From contig NC_070614.1 of the NCBI RefSeq assembly GCF_027172205.1, positions 42,027,001 through 42,091,000 of the forward strand: 64,000 nucleotides of DNA, written 5' to 3'. This document shows, piece after piece, positions 34,590 to 46,018 of the stretch. Under the pieces are notes generated by a model that searched no databases, was not told where the DNA came from, and saw only the letters and a program-made list of their open reading frames with translations. The position numbers and the translations under genes are program-made. The DNA comes from Podarcis raffonei (Eukaryota > Chordata > Lepidosauria > Squamata > Lacertidae). Numbering within the stretch: the first letter of the stretch is position 1; every line of letters starts with the position of its first letter.

Positions 34590-34860
34590 ACCAACTGCTC
34601 AGGGCAGGAATCTACACCATCTCTGATTGTCCCCAGCAGATAATAATCCAGCCTCTGCTTATATACCTATGCATTTTGCTCCATTGTCGAAGAACTCATA
34701 CCTTTGTGGATTGTCTCCTATTCTTCAGCTAAAATCTACTCGCCTGAAATTTCCACCCATTTAGCTTTGTCCTATGGTGCAAGGGAGAACGTCTGCTCTA
34801 TCTTTTTTGAGACAGCCCTTCAGATATTTGAAAGCTGCTATGCTTAATCTCTTTAATCTT
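34590..34860 (-). mobile_element. Old CR1-family LINE fragment
   Basis: The text follows the CR1 3' frame (TCCAGCCTCTGCTT, GACAGCCCTTCAGATATTTGAAAG) but is far more diverged than the CR1 copies at 10.3 and 56 kb. Confidence 0.55.
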
Positions 34861-34977
34861 CATTTATGGGGGGAACACCTGAGCTGACATAGTTATGTCC
34901 TGTTTTCGAAGAAAAACTAAGATCATGTCAGCGTGTGAATGTATGAGAGGTTTTTTTTAATCAAAACTGGAAGGAAA

Positions 34978-34994
34978 ATGTTGCATCATCATCA

Positions 34995-35040
<46 letters not shown>
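34978..35040. repeat. (ATC)n/(ATT)n microsatellite
   Basis: CATCATCATC passes into an ATT run. Confidence 0.95.
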
Positions 35041-35244
35041 AATGTAGTGCCACAAGGAGGAAAACAGTGCATGCTGGCAATCTTGTAGGGCCATTTCACC
35101 CATTACACAGTAGCAAACCCAGCAAAGGGAAAGCCCTAGGTTGTCCCTCAATGGGGTATTTTTCTCTATAATATGTATATCCTGAATGCAACCCAAGATC
35201 AGAGGGGAAATCAGAGAGACCAAGTCTACTATGTCTACCTGTCA

Positions 35245-35757
35245 GGTTTCAGGGAATCCGATCCCCCTCCCTCATGGCTGGCTGCCAGAAATGGGAAAAC
35301 AAGGTGTTCTTACCAAGATAATTTATTCAATATTCACAGAGACATAGGATGTCGCCTCTCAGATAATGGTGTTGCTCCAAATAAGTCCCACCCCTCCGTC
35401 TCTCCTATTATATATTCCTACATCAGCTAATCTGTGTGTTCTGCCTCTGAGCTTTCTGTTCTCCTACTCTCAATGCCCACCAGGACCTGAGAGGGGAGTT
35501 CAGGAATGCTTCCTAAAGACACTGAGTCTGTCAGCTGTCTCTCCCCTAGTTCTTTTTCCTCCTCCTGCTTGTCATCCAGTATCTCCCAGCTTCTCCCCTC
35601 TGCAGCCTCCGAATTATTACCTTCTGCAAACCACTGTTCTAAATCTATGCTGTCTCCTCTTGGAAGGGCAGAAGAAGGGGGGAGCGGTCTCCACCATTCC
35701 TCCCCAGTCCAGTCTCCTAGGACCTCCCTGACTCCAACAAGACTGTGTCCATAGGTG
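35245..35757. repeat. LTR-like interspersed repeat (fossil, uncertain)
   Basis: On the minus strand an AATAAATTATC signal and TGAATATTGAATAA context lie below pyrimidine-rich text. Parts match 10911-11120. It may be an LTR of a gypsy-like element, but clear ends were not found. Confidence 0.35.
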
Positions 35758-35934
35758 ATCATCTGTGCTCTCCCCCTTTACATTTTCTATCACTTAATCA
35801 TTGTCATGAGGGCAACCTGGGATCAAAAGGGCAATGCACATACACCAAGGCCAGATGGTACACCAGTCTTCAGAATTTTTTAATTAATTCAATCTATCTA
35901 GGAGCTCTCAAACATTTAACACATTCACACATGC

Positions 35935-36420
35935 TCTGTAGGGATATATATTTACCAAAGACTGCTGCTCTGTCTGATTAGATGGCTGTCAATGGACAGG
36001 TCCTCCAGGTGTTGCTACAAAGGTCTTCGACCCAAAACGGGTCTGTCTCCAGAGTTCTTATACTCTCTGCTCAATCTCTTATTATGTGTCAGGTGGATGA
36101 ATATATTGATTGCAGAGCTTTTGGATTATGTGTCCATCTCTATCCTTGTCCCTGTGCCTCTAGCAAAAAGGACGCAATGGTCCTGCAATGTGACATTTCT
36201 TCTTCCAAGGAATATTGTTCCTTAAAAGAAAGTCCTGGTGATCTGCAATGGCCATCAGTCACCGGGACTTGCTGTTCCTCTTTGGCAACCTTGCAGGTAT
36301 TGACTTTTCATTCCAAACATCCATCTATCCTTCTCTCATTCATACAAGTTGCAATGAATTACATTAAAAATAATTCATGTGATAAGTGTAGTGGAGACTT
36401 GTTATTTTGAAAATAATACC
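35935..36420. repeat. Dispersed repeat, oldest of three copies
   Basis: Shares GGAATATTGTTCCTTAAAA, AAAGTCCTGGT and GGCCATCAGTCAC with 37770-38700 and 44540-45493. The class is unknown. Confidence 0.65.
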
Positions 36421-36667
36421 TGGTATGGTGTGCGACAATCCCCTTTTTGGTCCTGAAATGTTCTTCCAGGTGAAAATCAACGCCTAGGCATCAGTTCTGA
36501 AAAATAAAGTATTGATTGAATCTACTCAGGAGCTCTCAATCATACCACATGTTCACACATGTTCTGCAGGGATATAGTACCCAAGGAGAGTTTTTATGTG
36601 TATGACTGCATTCCCAAGGCAATATATTCCATTTTCCTGACCATTTGCTAACTGTTAACGTGTACGT

Positions 36668-37037
36668 TATGGGACGTGGGTGGCGCTGTGGGTAAAACCT
36701 CAGTGCCAAGGACTTGCCGATCGTATGGTCGGTGGTTCGAATCCCCGCGGCGGGGTGAGCTCCCGTCGTTCGGTCCCAGCTCCTGCCCACCTAGCAGTTC
36801 GAAAGTATGTCAAAGTGCAAGTAGATAAATAGGTACCGCTTTATAGCGGGAAGGTAAACGGCGTTTCCGTGTGCTGTGCTGGTGCTGGCTCGCCAGAGCA
36901 GCTTTGTCACGCTGGCCACGTGACCCAGAAGTGTCTGCGGACAGCGCTGGCTCCCGGCCTCTAGAGTGAGATGAGCGCACAACCCTAGAGTCTGTCAAGA
37001 CTGGCCCGTACGGGCAGGGGTACCTTTACCTTTACCT
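36668..37037 (+). mobile_element. Sauria-type tRNA SINE
   Basis: GGGACGTGGGTGGCGCTGTG head, GGTTCGAATCC B box, the GTGACCCAGAAGTGTCTGCGG body variant and a CTTTACCTTTACCT tail. It is followed by TAACGTGTACGTTA, and AACGTGTACGTTA also precedes the head, a likely target duplication of about 13 bases. Confidence 0.93.
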
Positions 37038-37392
37038 AACGTGTACGTTACATTCAAGCATTTGCAAGCTTCTGGAAACCTAGTGGAATAAACCACAAGT
37101 TTAGCATTTATTTTTGTGCTATTTCCTTCGAGGGGGGAAATATATGTTTGCAAGCCTGGAATCCACTTGCAAGTCTGGAAGTCTGTTTAGGGCTATGCAC
37201 CACCTGAGGCCATGCAAGTTGCTCCACAAGTGCCTTTCCCAAAACAAAGATGTTTGCAGGGCATCACACACACAAACACACACACCAGTTTGGTCAATGG
37301 GCATAGATGAAGCTCCACTATACCCTTTCTTTTAGAAAAACTGCTTGCAGAGCACTACTGGTGTGAATAAAATTTAGCTGGACATATCAGTA

Positions 37393-37641
37393 TACAGCGT
37401 GGTGTAGTGGTTAAGAGCGGTAGTCTTGTAATCTGGGGAACCGGGTTCGTGTCCCCGCTCCTCCACATGCAGCTGCTGGGTGACCTTGAGCTAGTCACAC
37501 TTCTCTGAAGTCTCTCAGCCTCACTCACCTCACAGAGTGTTTGTTGTGGGGGAGGAAGGGAAAGGAGATTGTTAGCCACTTTGAGACTCCTTTGGGTAGT
37601 GATAAAGCGGATATCAAATCCAAACTCCTCTTCTTCTTCTA
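37393..37641 (+). mobile_element. CORE/MIR-like tRNA SINE
   Basis: GTGGTGTAGTGGTTAAGAGC (A box) and GGGTTCGTGTCCCC (B box region) head a body with TGACCTTGAGCTAGTCACAC and CTCTCAGCCTCA, which resembles the MIR core, and end in (TTC)n. Confidence 0.85.
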
Positions 37642-37769
37642 CAGATGCATGAGCACATGACAACTGCAGATGCATGAGCACATGTAGCACTGGCCTTTTG
37701 ATCAGTAAAACTAATGAAATAAACCCCTTGTGTTCAGGCTGCCCAAGTAGATTCCCAGTCTAATAGCAG

Positions 37770-38700
37770 AGAGGGTTGTTAGACTGGTTTTTGGGCTGCT
37801 ATGCAAAGGTCTTCAACCTCAAATGGATCTGTCCCTGAGGTTCTTTCACTTAGTCTCGTACCATGTGACAAGCAGAATGATACTGTGCATTGTATATCTT
37901 TTGAATTATGAGCCCCTCTTCCGGCTACACAAATTAAAGATAATAATCTCTGGCCTTGTCTCAGTGTCTCTGTCTCTAGGCAAAAGGACACCATGTGTTC
38001 CTGCAACGTGGCATTTCTCCTTCCAAGGAATATAGTTCCTTAAAACAAAGTCCTGGTTCTCTGGAATGGCCATCAGTCACTGGGACTTGCTTCTTCTCTT
38101 TGGCAACTATGCAGAGCTTGACCTTTCAAATATCACCTCATTCTCTTGCCATTTATACTCAGTTTATACCTGAGTCTGTTAAAATTAGTATCATTATCAA
38201 GACAACAAGCATATATCCACAAAATCTTCAGACTCGTTTTGCAAAATAGCATCTGACTTATTATGGTGTGTGACATGTATGCACCTCGGTACAAGTCATA
38301 GGTAGGGATGGAGTGGCTATACTACTGATTTTTGTTGTTCTGGGTATGATATGTGATGCTACATCTTCATTTCTATTTATCAGGACAGCTAGATGGAACT
38401 TCCGTCTTAAGGGTCAGTAGACTTCTGATTACAAGTGAGATCCTCCTCCCCAGTGCTATTTTTCTTGAAAAAGAGGTGCTGGAACTCACCACAAACACCT
38501 CCCTTGCTCTCTTATAATGGCAATGGCACCCATCTGAGAGGTGCCAGAACTGAGTTCTGGCGAGTTCTGGCTGGAAGAAAGCCCTGCTCCACAAAGACAC
38601 ACACAGAATTCAAATCTCCATTTTTAGAGACAGTATATATCTCATTGCCAAAAAAGAAGAGGAAAAATTTGGACTCTCTTCTGGTCAGAGTTCAGGGGTT
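37770..38700. repeat. Dispersed or duplicated block, second copy
   Basis: Matches 44560-45490 over most of its length (GACAAGCAGA, ATTATGAGCCCCTCTTC, GGTAGGGATGGAGTGGCTATAC, CTCTCTTCTGGTCA). The copy near the RNase pseudogene contains an extra foldback element at 45179. Confidence 0.8.
38441..38590. mobile_element. hAT-type MITE
   Basis: The CAGTGCTATTTTTCTTGAAAAAGAGGTGC start and GAGTTCTGGC..GAAAGCCCTG end are imperfect inverted repeats. A sister copy lies at 38792-38935 and another within 45140-45370. Confidence 0.65.
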
Positions 38701-38791
38701 GCCAATGTGGTGCTCAGAGGCACCAGTTGCCTGCCAATGCCTTTTCTGTTATGTCATGCCCCTCATGGCAGCCATTTTGTGTTATACCTTT

Positions 38792-38935
38792 CCAGTGCTA
38801 TTTCTCTAGAAAAAGAGGTGCCAAAACTCACTAAGAATGCCTCCATTGTTCTCCTATAATGGGGAAGGGCACCCAGCTAAGAGGTGCCGGAACTCCGTTC
38901 CAGTGAGTTCTGACTGAAAAAAAGCCATGCCTTTA
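38792..38935. mobile_element. hAT-type MITE
   Basis: Same family as 38441-38590, about 80 percent similar by eye (AGAAAAAGAGGTGCC, AGAGGTGCCGGAACTC). Confidence 0.65.
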
Positions 38936-39004
38936 TCAGCCATTTTGTGTTACATCACATGCAGCTAAGCAGCCATTTTGTGACTGGCACCCATGGCCCT
39001 ATCT

Positions 39005-39350
39005 TCGTGTTTTGTTAGACCAAATGGAAAAAGAGCGAAGTCCCAACCAAAGAAGAATAGCAACTTAAACTGATGGAATATGCACAGCTTACAGATTTAA
39101 CATATAGAAGAAGAAGAAGAAGAGGAGGAAGAGGAGAAGAAGAAGAAGAATTTATTTATTTATACCCTGTCCAGGCTGGGTTTCCCCAGCCACTCTAAGC
39201 AGCTTTCAACAGAGCATTAAAAACAGAATAAAACTTCAAACATACATACATTTAAAGAAGATTGGGAAATGTTTATTGAATATATGGGTGAAAATTGTGT
39301 ACACTTAAAAACGTTGGTAGAATTAAGATAAATTCAACAGTGTAGATAAG
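39005..39350 (+). mobile_element. L1 LINE ORF2 C-terminal fragment
   Basis: Reads WKKSEVPTKEE-like and LKLMEYAQLTDLTYR, then after an A/G-rich run (39105-39150) and an L2-like scrap continues as DWEMFIEYMGEN. It matches the L1 at 60.5 kb. Confidence 0.65.
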
Positions 39351-39480
39351 TTTTGATTTCTGTACTAATGGAATACTGAATGGTTATCTTATGTAAAAAG
39401 GGATTTATTGTATGCAAACTGAACCAGGGAAAGAGAAGAAGGGAAGTCAATGATTTAAGGTTGCTTAAATGAATATTCCA

Positions 39481-39483
<3 letters not shown>

Positions 39484-39523
<40 letters not shown>
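39484..39523. repeat. (GT)n microsatellite
   Basis: Uninterrupted GT run. Confidence 0.95.
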
Positions 39524-39526
<3 letters not shown>

Positions 39527-39639
39527 TCCCAGAACTGTCTAATTCAGGTATACAACTCCCCTACCTGCCCCGCCCTCACTGAAACTCACAACAATATTTT
39601 TCCTAATGAAAGGCTAAATGACACAGCAGAAGTCCTTGA

Positions 39640-40075
39640 ATGATTTAGGACAAATGGCACTCCTTGTAAGAACATTGTGTTTGAACAGTATATTCCTTTT
39701 GGAACCATGCAGAGCTACAGTACATTGAGATACCATTGAACAGTTTGTCTCCGAGCTCAAACTCAAAGATAGTAATTGTGGAATTGGCTCTGCAGTGACA
39801 TTTGAGGGGAATGATCAGATTCTCCATCAAGTTATGGAGGCAGTCCATACAAAGAACATCACATTTAAAAGGGGTGAGATTCAGGCCAAACCTGAATCTG
39901 TGAAGTGCATGGGCCAGACAGTGACTGCAGCCATACAGCCAGAAGGGTAAGCTACTATGCAGGAAGTAATAAAACAAGATTTCCATCTTAAAGCAGGGGA
40001 AGCGCTCATAAAGCATGGATGGCCACAGTATCTGAGAGATGTGTCCTTGCTGCAAAAACCCTTTTAGCATGTAAA
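39640..40075. other. Unrecognised block with a 141-codon minus-strand frame
   Basis: The minus strand is open from 40070 to 39645 but the peptide is not one I recognise. The plus strand gives phrases faintly like a retroelement capsid region, with stops. It is more likely repeat-derived than a gene: no splice sites, signal peptide or homology support a gene. Confidence 0.25.
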
Positions 40076-40130
40076 TGACTCCTTATGTTGTCTAGAAGTT
40101 AGGTAACTGTCTGTTGTCTGAAGTTAAGTA

Positions 40131-40650
40131 ACCGGGCCACATGACCCAGAAAGCTGTCTGTGGACAAACGCTCCCTCGGTCTGAAAAGCAAAGGTAAAGG
40201 CAAAGGACCCCTGGACAGTTATGTCCAGTCAAAGGCGACTATGGGGTTGCGGCGCTCATCTCGCTTTCAGGCAGAGGGAGCGGAATTTGTCTGCAGACAG
40301 CTTTCCAGGTCATGTGGCCAGCATGACTAAACTGCTTCTGGCACAACAGAACACTGTGACAAAACCAGAGCGCACGGAAACACTGTTTACCTTCCCGCTG
40401 TAATGGTACCTATTTATCTACTTGTACAGGTGTGCTTTTGAACTGCTAGGTTGACGGAAGCTGGGGCAGAGCAACGGGAGCTCACTCTGTCATGGGGATT
40501 TGAACCGCCAACCTTCCGATCGGCAAGCCCAAGAGGCTCCGTGATTTAGACCACAGGCTCCCTCAGCCTGAAAGCGAGATGAGCGCCGCAACCCCATAGT
40601 CCGCTTTGACTGGACTTAACCGCCCAGGGATCCTTTACCTTACCTTTACC
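40131..40650 (-). mobile_element. Sauria SINE inserted in a Sauria SINE
   Basis: The inner minus-strand copy (about 40190-40555) runs from GGTAAAGGCAAAGGACCCCTGG to the inverse tRNA head. Its flanks are plus-strand Sauria text: GGCCACATGACCCAGAAAGC (from 40136) and GAAAGCGAGATGAGCGCCGC (from 40570). GCTCCCTCGGTCTGAAA and GCTCCCTCAGCCTGAAA flank the inner copy as its target duplication. Confidence 0.8.
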
Positions 40651-41023
40651 TAGAAGTAAACTTTTATTTGGGAGACAGAGTGTCTCAAAGACAGAGTATC
40701 CTCTTGCAACTTATGACTCATCAGGACATTCAGATAACTAAAGCTAGAGCAAGAGGATTGATATGCAAGCTGGCATATCCAGTGATAATTAGAAGGTGGG
40801 TGGAAGTTGTTGCGCTTGTGCTAGGCTTGCTTTGAGTAATCAAAGGGAACCACATAAACCACAGGTGGTTCCTGAATTACCATGGAATATGTTGGGTGTA
40901 GATGCACTTGAACATGGCTCTCCCCCTTTTCTTCTTGTGGTTGATGTTTTTCAATATTGAGAAACATCGAGCCCGTCTTGGAAGATGGCAGTAACTGTGA
41001 CTGTTAAGTTTAAAGTCAGATTA

Positions 41024-41153
41024 CCAGATTTTTTTTCCCCAATGAATCCAGGGACACTTTTCAACTTCCTACTAAATAGATGGATTTTGTCAGGGGACTG
41101 GTTTGTAAATCCGGGGACTGTCCTTGGGAAACGGGGACATCTGGTAACCTTAG
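41024..41153. mobile_element. Short foldback MITE
   Basis: TTACCAGAT near the left and ATCTGGTAA at the right are inverted ends. The interior repeats GGGGAC motifs. Likely hAT type. Confidence 0.5.
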
Positions 41154-41159
41154 TTTAAA

Positions 41160-42230
41160 GCTATGTTCATGGGTCATGGAATTCCTGGGATAGCTGTGTG
41201 TGATAATATGCCCTTCACTAAGAGTGTCGACTGTTTGCTCATGATTGGGGGTTTGAACACGGCTTTAGAAGCTGTTCATCTGGTGGCAATTTCGTTTTTC
41301 AACAAAACCAAGCAAGTGAGATTGCTAGAAACTTGAGATGGTGACCGGCCACTCAAGTCCACCCAAGCTAGGGCTGGGGGCTCTTCTCCTTACAAAGCAT
41401 ATTAAGGGAGTTCGCTTTATCCATCTACGCTACCCAATGACATTTCTACCACAAGAGTGTTTGCTGCCCATCCCAGCTACCTTTAAAAGGACCAGCTGCT
41501 GCCTTGCCCGGCCTCCTTCCTCCTTTTCCTCATGTAGAGGAGACTTACCCATTTCTCCCTCCCTTCCTCGGTTTAGAGGCTCTCTCTGGGGCTTGTAGTC
41601 GCCACCGGTTATCAGAGCCAGAAAGGAATTTAACTCCCAACAACAGTTGCCTCTAGGCTGTAATATTTTTTTTGCTATTCTTTCAGTGAGTAGCAGGAGT
41701 TTTACTAGATAACTCTTGTTCTTTGTCAGAACTTGGCGGAAACTGCTGGGTAGACAGCTAAAGGGCAACCCCTTTAAGAGGCCTTGAGAGGTGAACAACC
41801 CCTGGTTTTAGCTTGGACTGGGCTGGGCTGGGCTGGTCGCTTGGCCACCTCATATTTCCAGCACTCCCAGTCACTTGCTTTTATACCATTCCTGGGCCCT
41901 TAATGCTGGATAATGTTCCCAAGGAATGTCCTGGAAGGTGTGCCAGGAAACCCAGCAAGATGGGCAGGGTATAAACAAAATTAGTAGTTGTATAGTCATC
42001 GTTGTAGTAGTCTTGGTTTCTGCCCTCATTTAGACCATTATATGGGCTGCCAATGACTACACAGCAACATTATGTTCATGTTTTAAGTATTTTTTAAGAA
42101 GTGCTTGTACTCAGAACCCTTTGCGGTTGTTTTTCAGGTGTGAATTTCTTTGGAAATTGGGCATATAGTTCTTGGGGAGTAGATAACAGCAATGTCAATA
42201 AAGCCTGCCAAATGATAAACCTGAAGCAAC
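41160..42230. other. Spacer, no gene recognised
   Basis: Contains a minus-strand frame of 122 codons (41798-41430) without recognisable similarity, a GGGCT run near 41820 and an L2-like 3' scrap at about 41940-41985. Confidence 0.4.
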
Positions 42231-42484
42231 AGAGCCTTGGAAGGTTTTCTATTGTCGTTGTTGCTGGGATGTTTTAAAGGGCTATTATTACCCTTTGCTC
42301 AAATGAGGGTGCCTACATTTGCAGACCACCTGAATGAAGCGCACCAATCAAGGACCACCATTTGGGAACCCCTACTGGGGACCATTGTGTTTTTCTGTTC
42401 TGCCTTTAGCCAAAAGAACACAAATGCAACAGACAGCAACATTTCCACTGATGTGTTGTCTTTCCCAGTCCTAACTGGAGATGC

Positions 42485-42548
42485 CAGGAGTTGAACCCAG
42501 AACCTTCTGCATGGAAGACACATGCTCTGCCACTGAACTACTGTCCTT
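42485..42548 (-). mobile_element. tRNA-derived SINE head
   Basis: The minus strand reads AGTTCAGTGGCAGAGCATG (A box), ATGCAGAAGGTTCTGGG and GGTTCAACTCC (B box), a typical tRNA-derived SINE head. Body limits are unclear. Confidence 0.6.
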
Positions 42549-42559
42549 TGTAGGGATGG

Positions 42560-43245
42560 GGAGAGACAGAGAAAAGCGGTGGGATTAAATTTGGATTGTG
42601 AGTGGAAGAAAATGAATTTTGAGCTGGGTAAGAGGCATGGAGAAGGAGAAAGCCCCAGTTTCCAGTTTTAAAGTAATCTTTACTTTAAAGTTCTGGTATC
42701 TCAGTAAGATAAGCAAGATGAGAGTTTGGTAATGTCTCCCTGAAGCCATCCTGGTATGGCAGCAATGCTTGCTCTCGCACAGAGATGAAGAGGCCGCAGA
42801 AAGCAAGAAAATGAACAGGGTGCCTCTAACGTTTCTTTGTCACTAGGTGGCAGCAGAAAGCAAGGATTGAATTCTGTGTTGGTTGGGGAATCATCAAGAA
42901 TGTTGATCAGTATACAAATATGAACAGTTGCATTTCCACAAATAAGTGCTGTGCTTGGTTCATTTCATTCACAAAACCAGGTTTTTAAAACCGTTTTCTC
43001 TATTTATGAAAACAAATGGACTGACATTTTTATTTTTATTTTTGCATGCCACATCAGAGACAATAAAGTCAAGACTGGAAGTGGGGGTATTTACATTTTA
43101 GACCAGGAGTGGGGGGGGTGTTTTATCAGCCTAGGGGGGCACTGTTCCTTCTGTTCAAGCTTCCAGGGGCTCCTTGCCAGCAGTGGGCATAGCAACAAAT
43201 AAAACTCTTATCTTTGTGTTGTAGGTTATTTTCTATACACTCATT
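42560..43245. other. Spacer, nothing recognised
   Basis: No lectin or RNase exon and no named repeat was recognised. Confidence 0.4.
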
Positions 43246-44055
43246 GTTGTTGTTTAGTCGTTTAGTCGTGTCCGACTCTTCGTGACCCCATGGACCAGAG
43301 TACACCAGGCCCTCCTGTCTTCCACTGCCTCCCGAGGTTTGGTCAAACTCATGCTGGTAGCTTCGAGAACACTGTCCAACCATCTCATCCTCTGTCGTCC
43401 CCTTCTCCTTGTGCCCTCCATCTTTCCCAACATCAGGGTCTTTTCCAGGGAGTCTTCTCTTCTCATGAGGTGGCCAAAGTATTGGAGTCTCAGCTTCACG
43501 ATCTGTCCTTCCAGTGAGCACTCAGGCCTGATTTTCTTAAGAATGGATAGTTTTGATCTTCTTGCAGTCCATGGGACTCTCAAGAGTCTCCTCCAGCACC
43601 ATAATTCAAAAGCATCAATTCTTCGGCGATCAGCCTTCTTGATGGTCCAGCTCTCACTTCCATACATCACTACTGGGAAAACCATAGCTTTAACTATACG
43701 TGCCTTTGTTGGCAAGGTGATGTCTCTGCTTTTTAAGATGCTGTCTAGGTTTGTCATTGCTTTTCTCCCAAGAAGCAGGAGTCTTTTAATTTTGTGACTG
43801 CTGTCACCATCTGCAGTGGTCATGGAGCCCAAGAAAGTAAAATCTCTCACTGCCTCCATTTCTTCCCCTTCTGTCTGCCAGGAGGTGATGGGACCAGTGG
43901 CCATGACCTTAGTTTTTTTTTTATTCTGAGCTTAGACCATATTTTGCGCTCTCCTCTTTCACCCTCATTAAGATGTTCTTTAATTCCTCCTCACTTTCTG
44001 CCATCAAAGGTTGTTGATATTTCTTCTTAATTCCGGCTTGGGATTCATCCAGTCA
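43246..44055 (-). mobile_element. BovB LINE, longest copy in the window
   Basis: The minus-strand frame 43904-43254 (216 aa) is open and reads as the BovB ORF2 C-terminus (DFTFLGSMTTADGDSSHKIK, YGSESWTIKKADRRRIDA, FGHLMRREDSL, SRTRLND end). Upstream BovB text continues to about 44055 with breaks, then ends by truncation. The 3' end is at 43246 (AACAACAATGA on the minus strand). Confidence 0.95.
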
Positions 44056-44348
44056 TACAAACACCCTATCTTCCTTCCAGAGAAGCAGCAGACATGATCA
44101 GAGCTTAAGGGCACATTCCAGTCATTTGGAATCATCTGGGGTGGCAAGCAAGGCCACGGAAAATTGTGGTTTCAAGAAAGTTCAGAGGGCTGAATTCAGC
44201 CCCTAAGCCTGAGGTCCCCATTCTCCTGTGTTAGCCCCGACCTTAATGAACTTATGGGTGTGCCTTTTTATATGACAAGTCAGCTTTGCTGTGTTTGGGG
44301 GCCCCATTTTCATCCTGCTCAGGGGGACCCTTGATGTCTGCAGAAAAT

Positions 44349-44488
44349 ATTAAGTGGGATCAATGTGCTTGTTTGGAAAAGCATTCCAAGACTGCCCTTC
44401 GCAGGACTGCACCAGTAGAACCCCAATAAGGATGGCCAGACAAACCACCAGGCAGCTAGAGACCAGCATGGTGGGGCCTAAGAATCTA
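44349..44488 (-). pseudogene. RNase A family pseudogene, 3'-truncated
   Basis: The acceptor CCCTCCCAG (exon start 44488) and ATG at 44469-44467 match the intact RNase gene at 49046. The frame reads MLVSSCLVVCLAILIG, then VQSCEGQSWNAFPNKHID. Similarity ends abruptly after the first catalytic histidine region, and the rest of the enzyme (second catalytic His, Lys, all disulfide cysteines) is missing. The intron sequence upstream also matches that of the intact gene, with a dispersed repeat (44540-45493) inserted. It is a dead tandem copy of a host gene. Confidence 0.85.
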
Positions 44489-44539
44489 CTGGGAGGGAAA
44501 GGAAAAGGGAGAAAAAGGGGAGAAGTTAAAGAGATGCCT

Positions 44540-45493
44540 ATAAACAGCTGCATTCCAGCTTGTCTGTGACAAGCAGACTGGTACTGTGCATTGTATATCT
44601 TTTGAATTATGAGCCCCTCTTCTGGCTACACAAATTAAAGATAATAATCTCTGGCCTTGTCTCAGTGTCTCTGTCTCTAGGCAAAAGGACACCATGTGTT
44701 CCTGCAACGTGGCATTTCTCCTTCCCAGGAATATTGTTTCTTAAAACAAAGTCCTGGTTCTTTGAGATGGCCATCAGTCACTGGGACTTGCTTCTCCTCT
44801 TTGGCAACTTTGTAGAGCTTGACCTTTCAAATATCACCTTATTCGCTTGTCATTTATACTCAGTTTATACCTGACTATGTTAAAATTAGTATCATTATCA
44901 AGGTAACAAGCATATATCCACAAAATCTTCAGACCCATTTTGCAAAATAGTATCTGACTTATTTTGGTGTGTGACATGTATGCACAGTTACCTGGGTAAA
45001 ACTCATAGGTAGGGATGGAGTGGCTATACTACCGATTTTTGTTGTTCTGGGTATGATATGCAATACTACCTCTTCATTTCTATTTATCAGGACAGCTAAA
45101 TGGAAATTCCATCTTACAAGTGTGATTCTCCTTCCCAGGGCTATTTTTCTTGAAAAAGAGGTGCTGGAAACTTCCACGACATAGCTGTCAACTTTCCCCT
45201 TTTCTTGCGAGGAATCCTATTCGGAATAAGGGAATTTCCGTTAAACAAAGGGGAAAGTTGACAGCTATGTACCACGAACACCCCCCTTGCTCTCTTATAA
45301 TGGCAACAGCACCATCTGAGAGGTTCTAGGACTGAGTTCTGGCGAGTTCCACCTGGGGGAAAAGCCTGCCCTTGCCCACTTCACAAAGACACACAGAGAA
45401 TTCATATCTCCATTTTTGGAGACAGTATATATCTCACTGCAGAAAAAAATAGGACTCTCTTCTGGTCAAAGTTCAGGGGCTGCCAATGTGGTG
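44540..45493. repeat. Dispersed repeat block within the RNase pseudogene intron
   Basis: Matches 37770-38700. RNase-type intron text stops at about 44538 and resumes at about 45494 (CAAAATATATTTAAGCAAGG, also at 49291), so this block is an insertion relative to the intact gene. Confidence 0.75.
45179..45271. mobile_element. Foldback MITE with target duplication
   Basis: ACATAGCTGTCAACTTTCCCC and its inverse at the right end form 20-base-plus terminal inverted repeats. CCACG(A) flanks both sides. The related block at 38475 lacks the element, giving an empty site. Confidence 0.9.
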
Positions 45494-45778
45494 CTCACAA
45501 AATATATTTAAGCAAGGGGGACCTCAGGGCAGGGCATTGACTAATACCAATGGGCCCTGCCAGAAATCTGGGATTCTTAACAGCTGCCCAAGAATGACAG
45601 GGGCTGCCTCCAGCTTTAGAAAGGAGCGAGTCAAGTGGAAAACTTCTCGCACAGCTGCTTTCCAAGCATGGCACAATTGGAAGCGTTGGCGAGACCTGAG
45701 ACAAACAGCTGCATCCCATCCCATGGCAGTGGGGTCATCAGCAGCAGAGACTCAACTGTATGGATGACTCAAATGTTG

Positions 45779-46018
45779 GAAGAAGAAGAAGAGTTTGGAT
45801 TTGATATCCCCTTCAGGAGTCTCAAAGTGGCTAACATTCTCCTTTCCCTTCCTCCCCCACAACAAACACTCTGTGAGGTAAGTGGGGCTGAGAGACTTCA
45901 GAGAAGTGTGACTGGCCCAAGGTCACCCAGCAGCTGCATGTGGAGGAGCGGAGACGCGAACCCGGTTCCCCAGATTACGAGTCCACCGCTCTTAACCACT
46001 ACACCACACTGGCTCTCC
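45779..46018 (-). mobile_element. CORE/MIR-like tRNA SINE
   Basis: Inverse orientation of the element at 37393, closely similar, from a GAAGAAGAAGAAG start to the inverse tRNA head (GTTAAGAGCGGTGG on the minus strand). Confidence 0.85.

Noticed and set aside
41430-41798. Minus-strand frame of 122 codons
   Set aside because: No recognisable domain, signal peptide or exon structure, and surrounded by repeats. Kept only as unassigned.
43254-43904. Host gene of 216 codons
   Set aside because: The frame is the BovB LINE ORF2 C-terminus.
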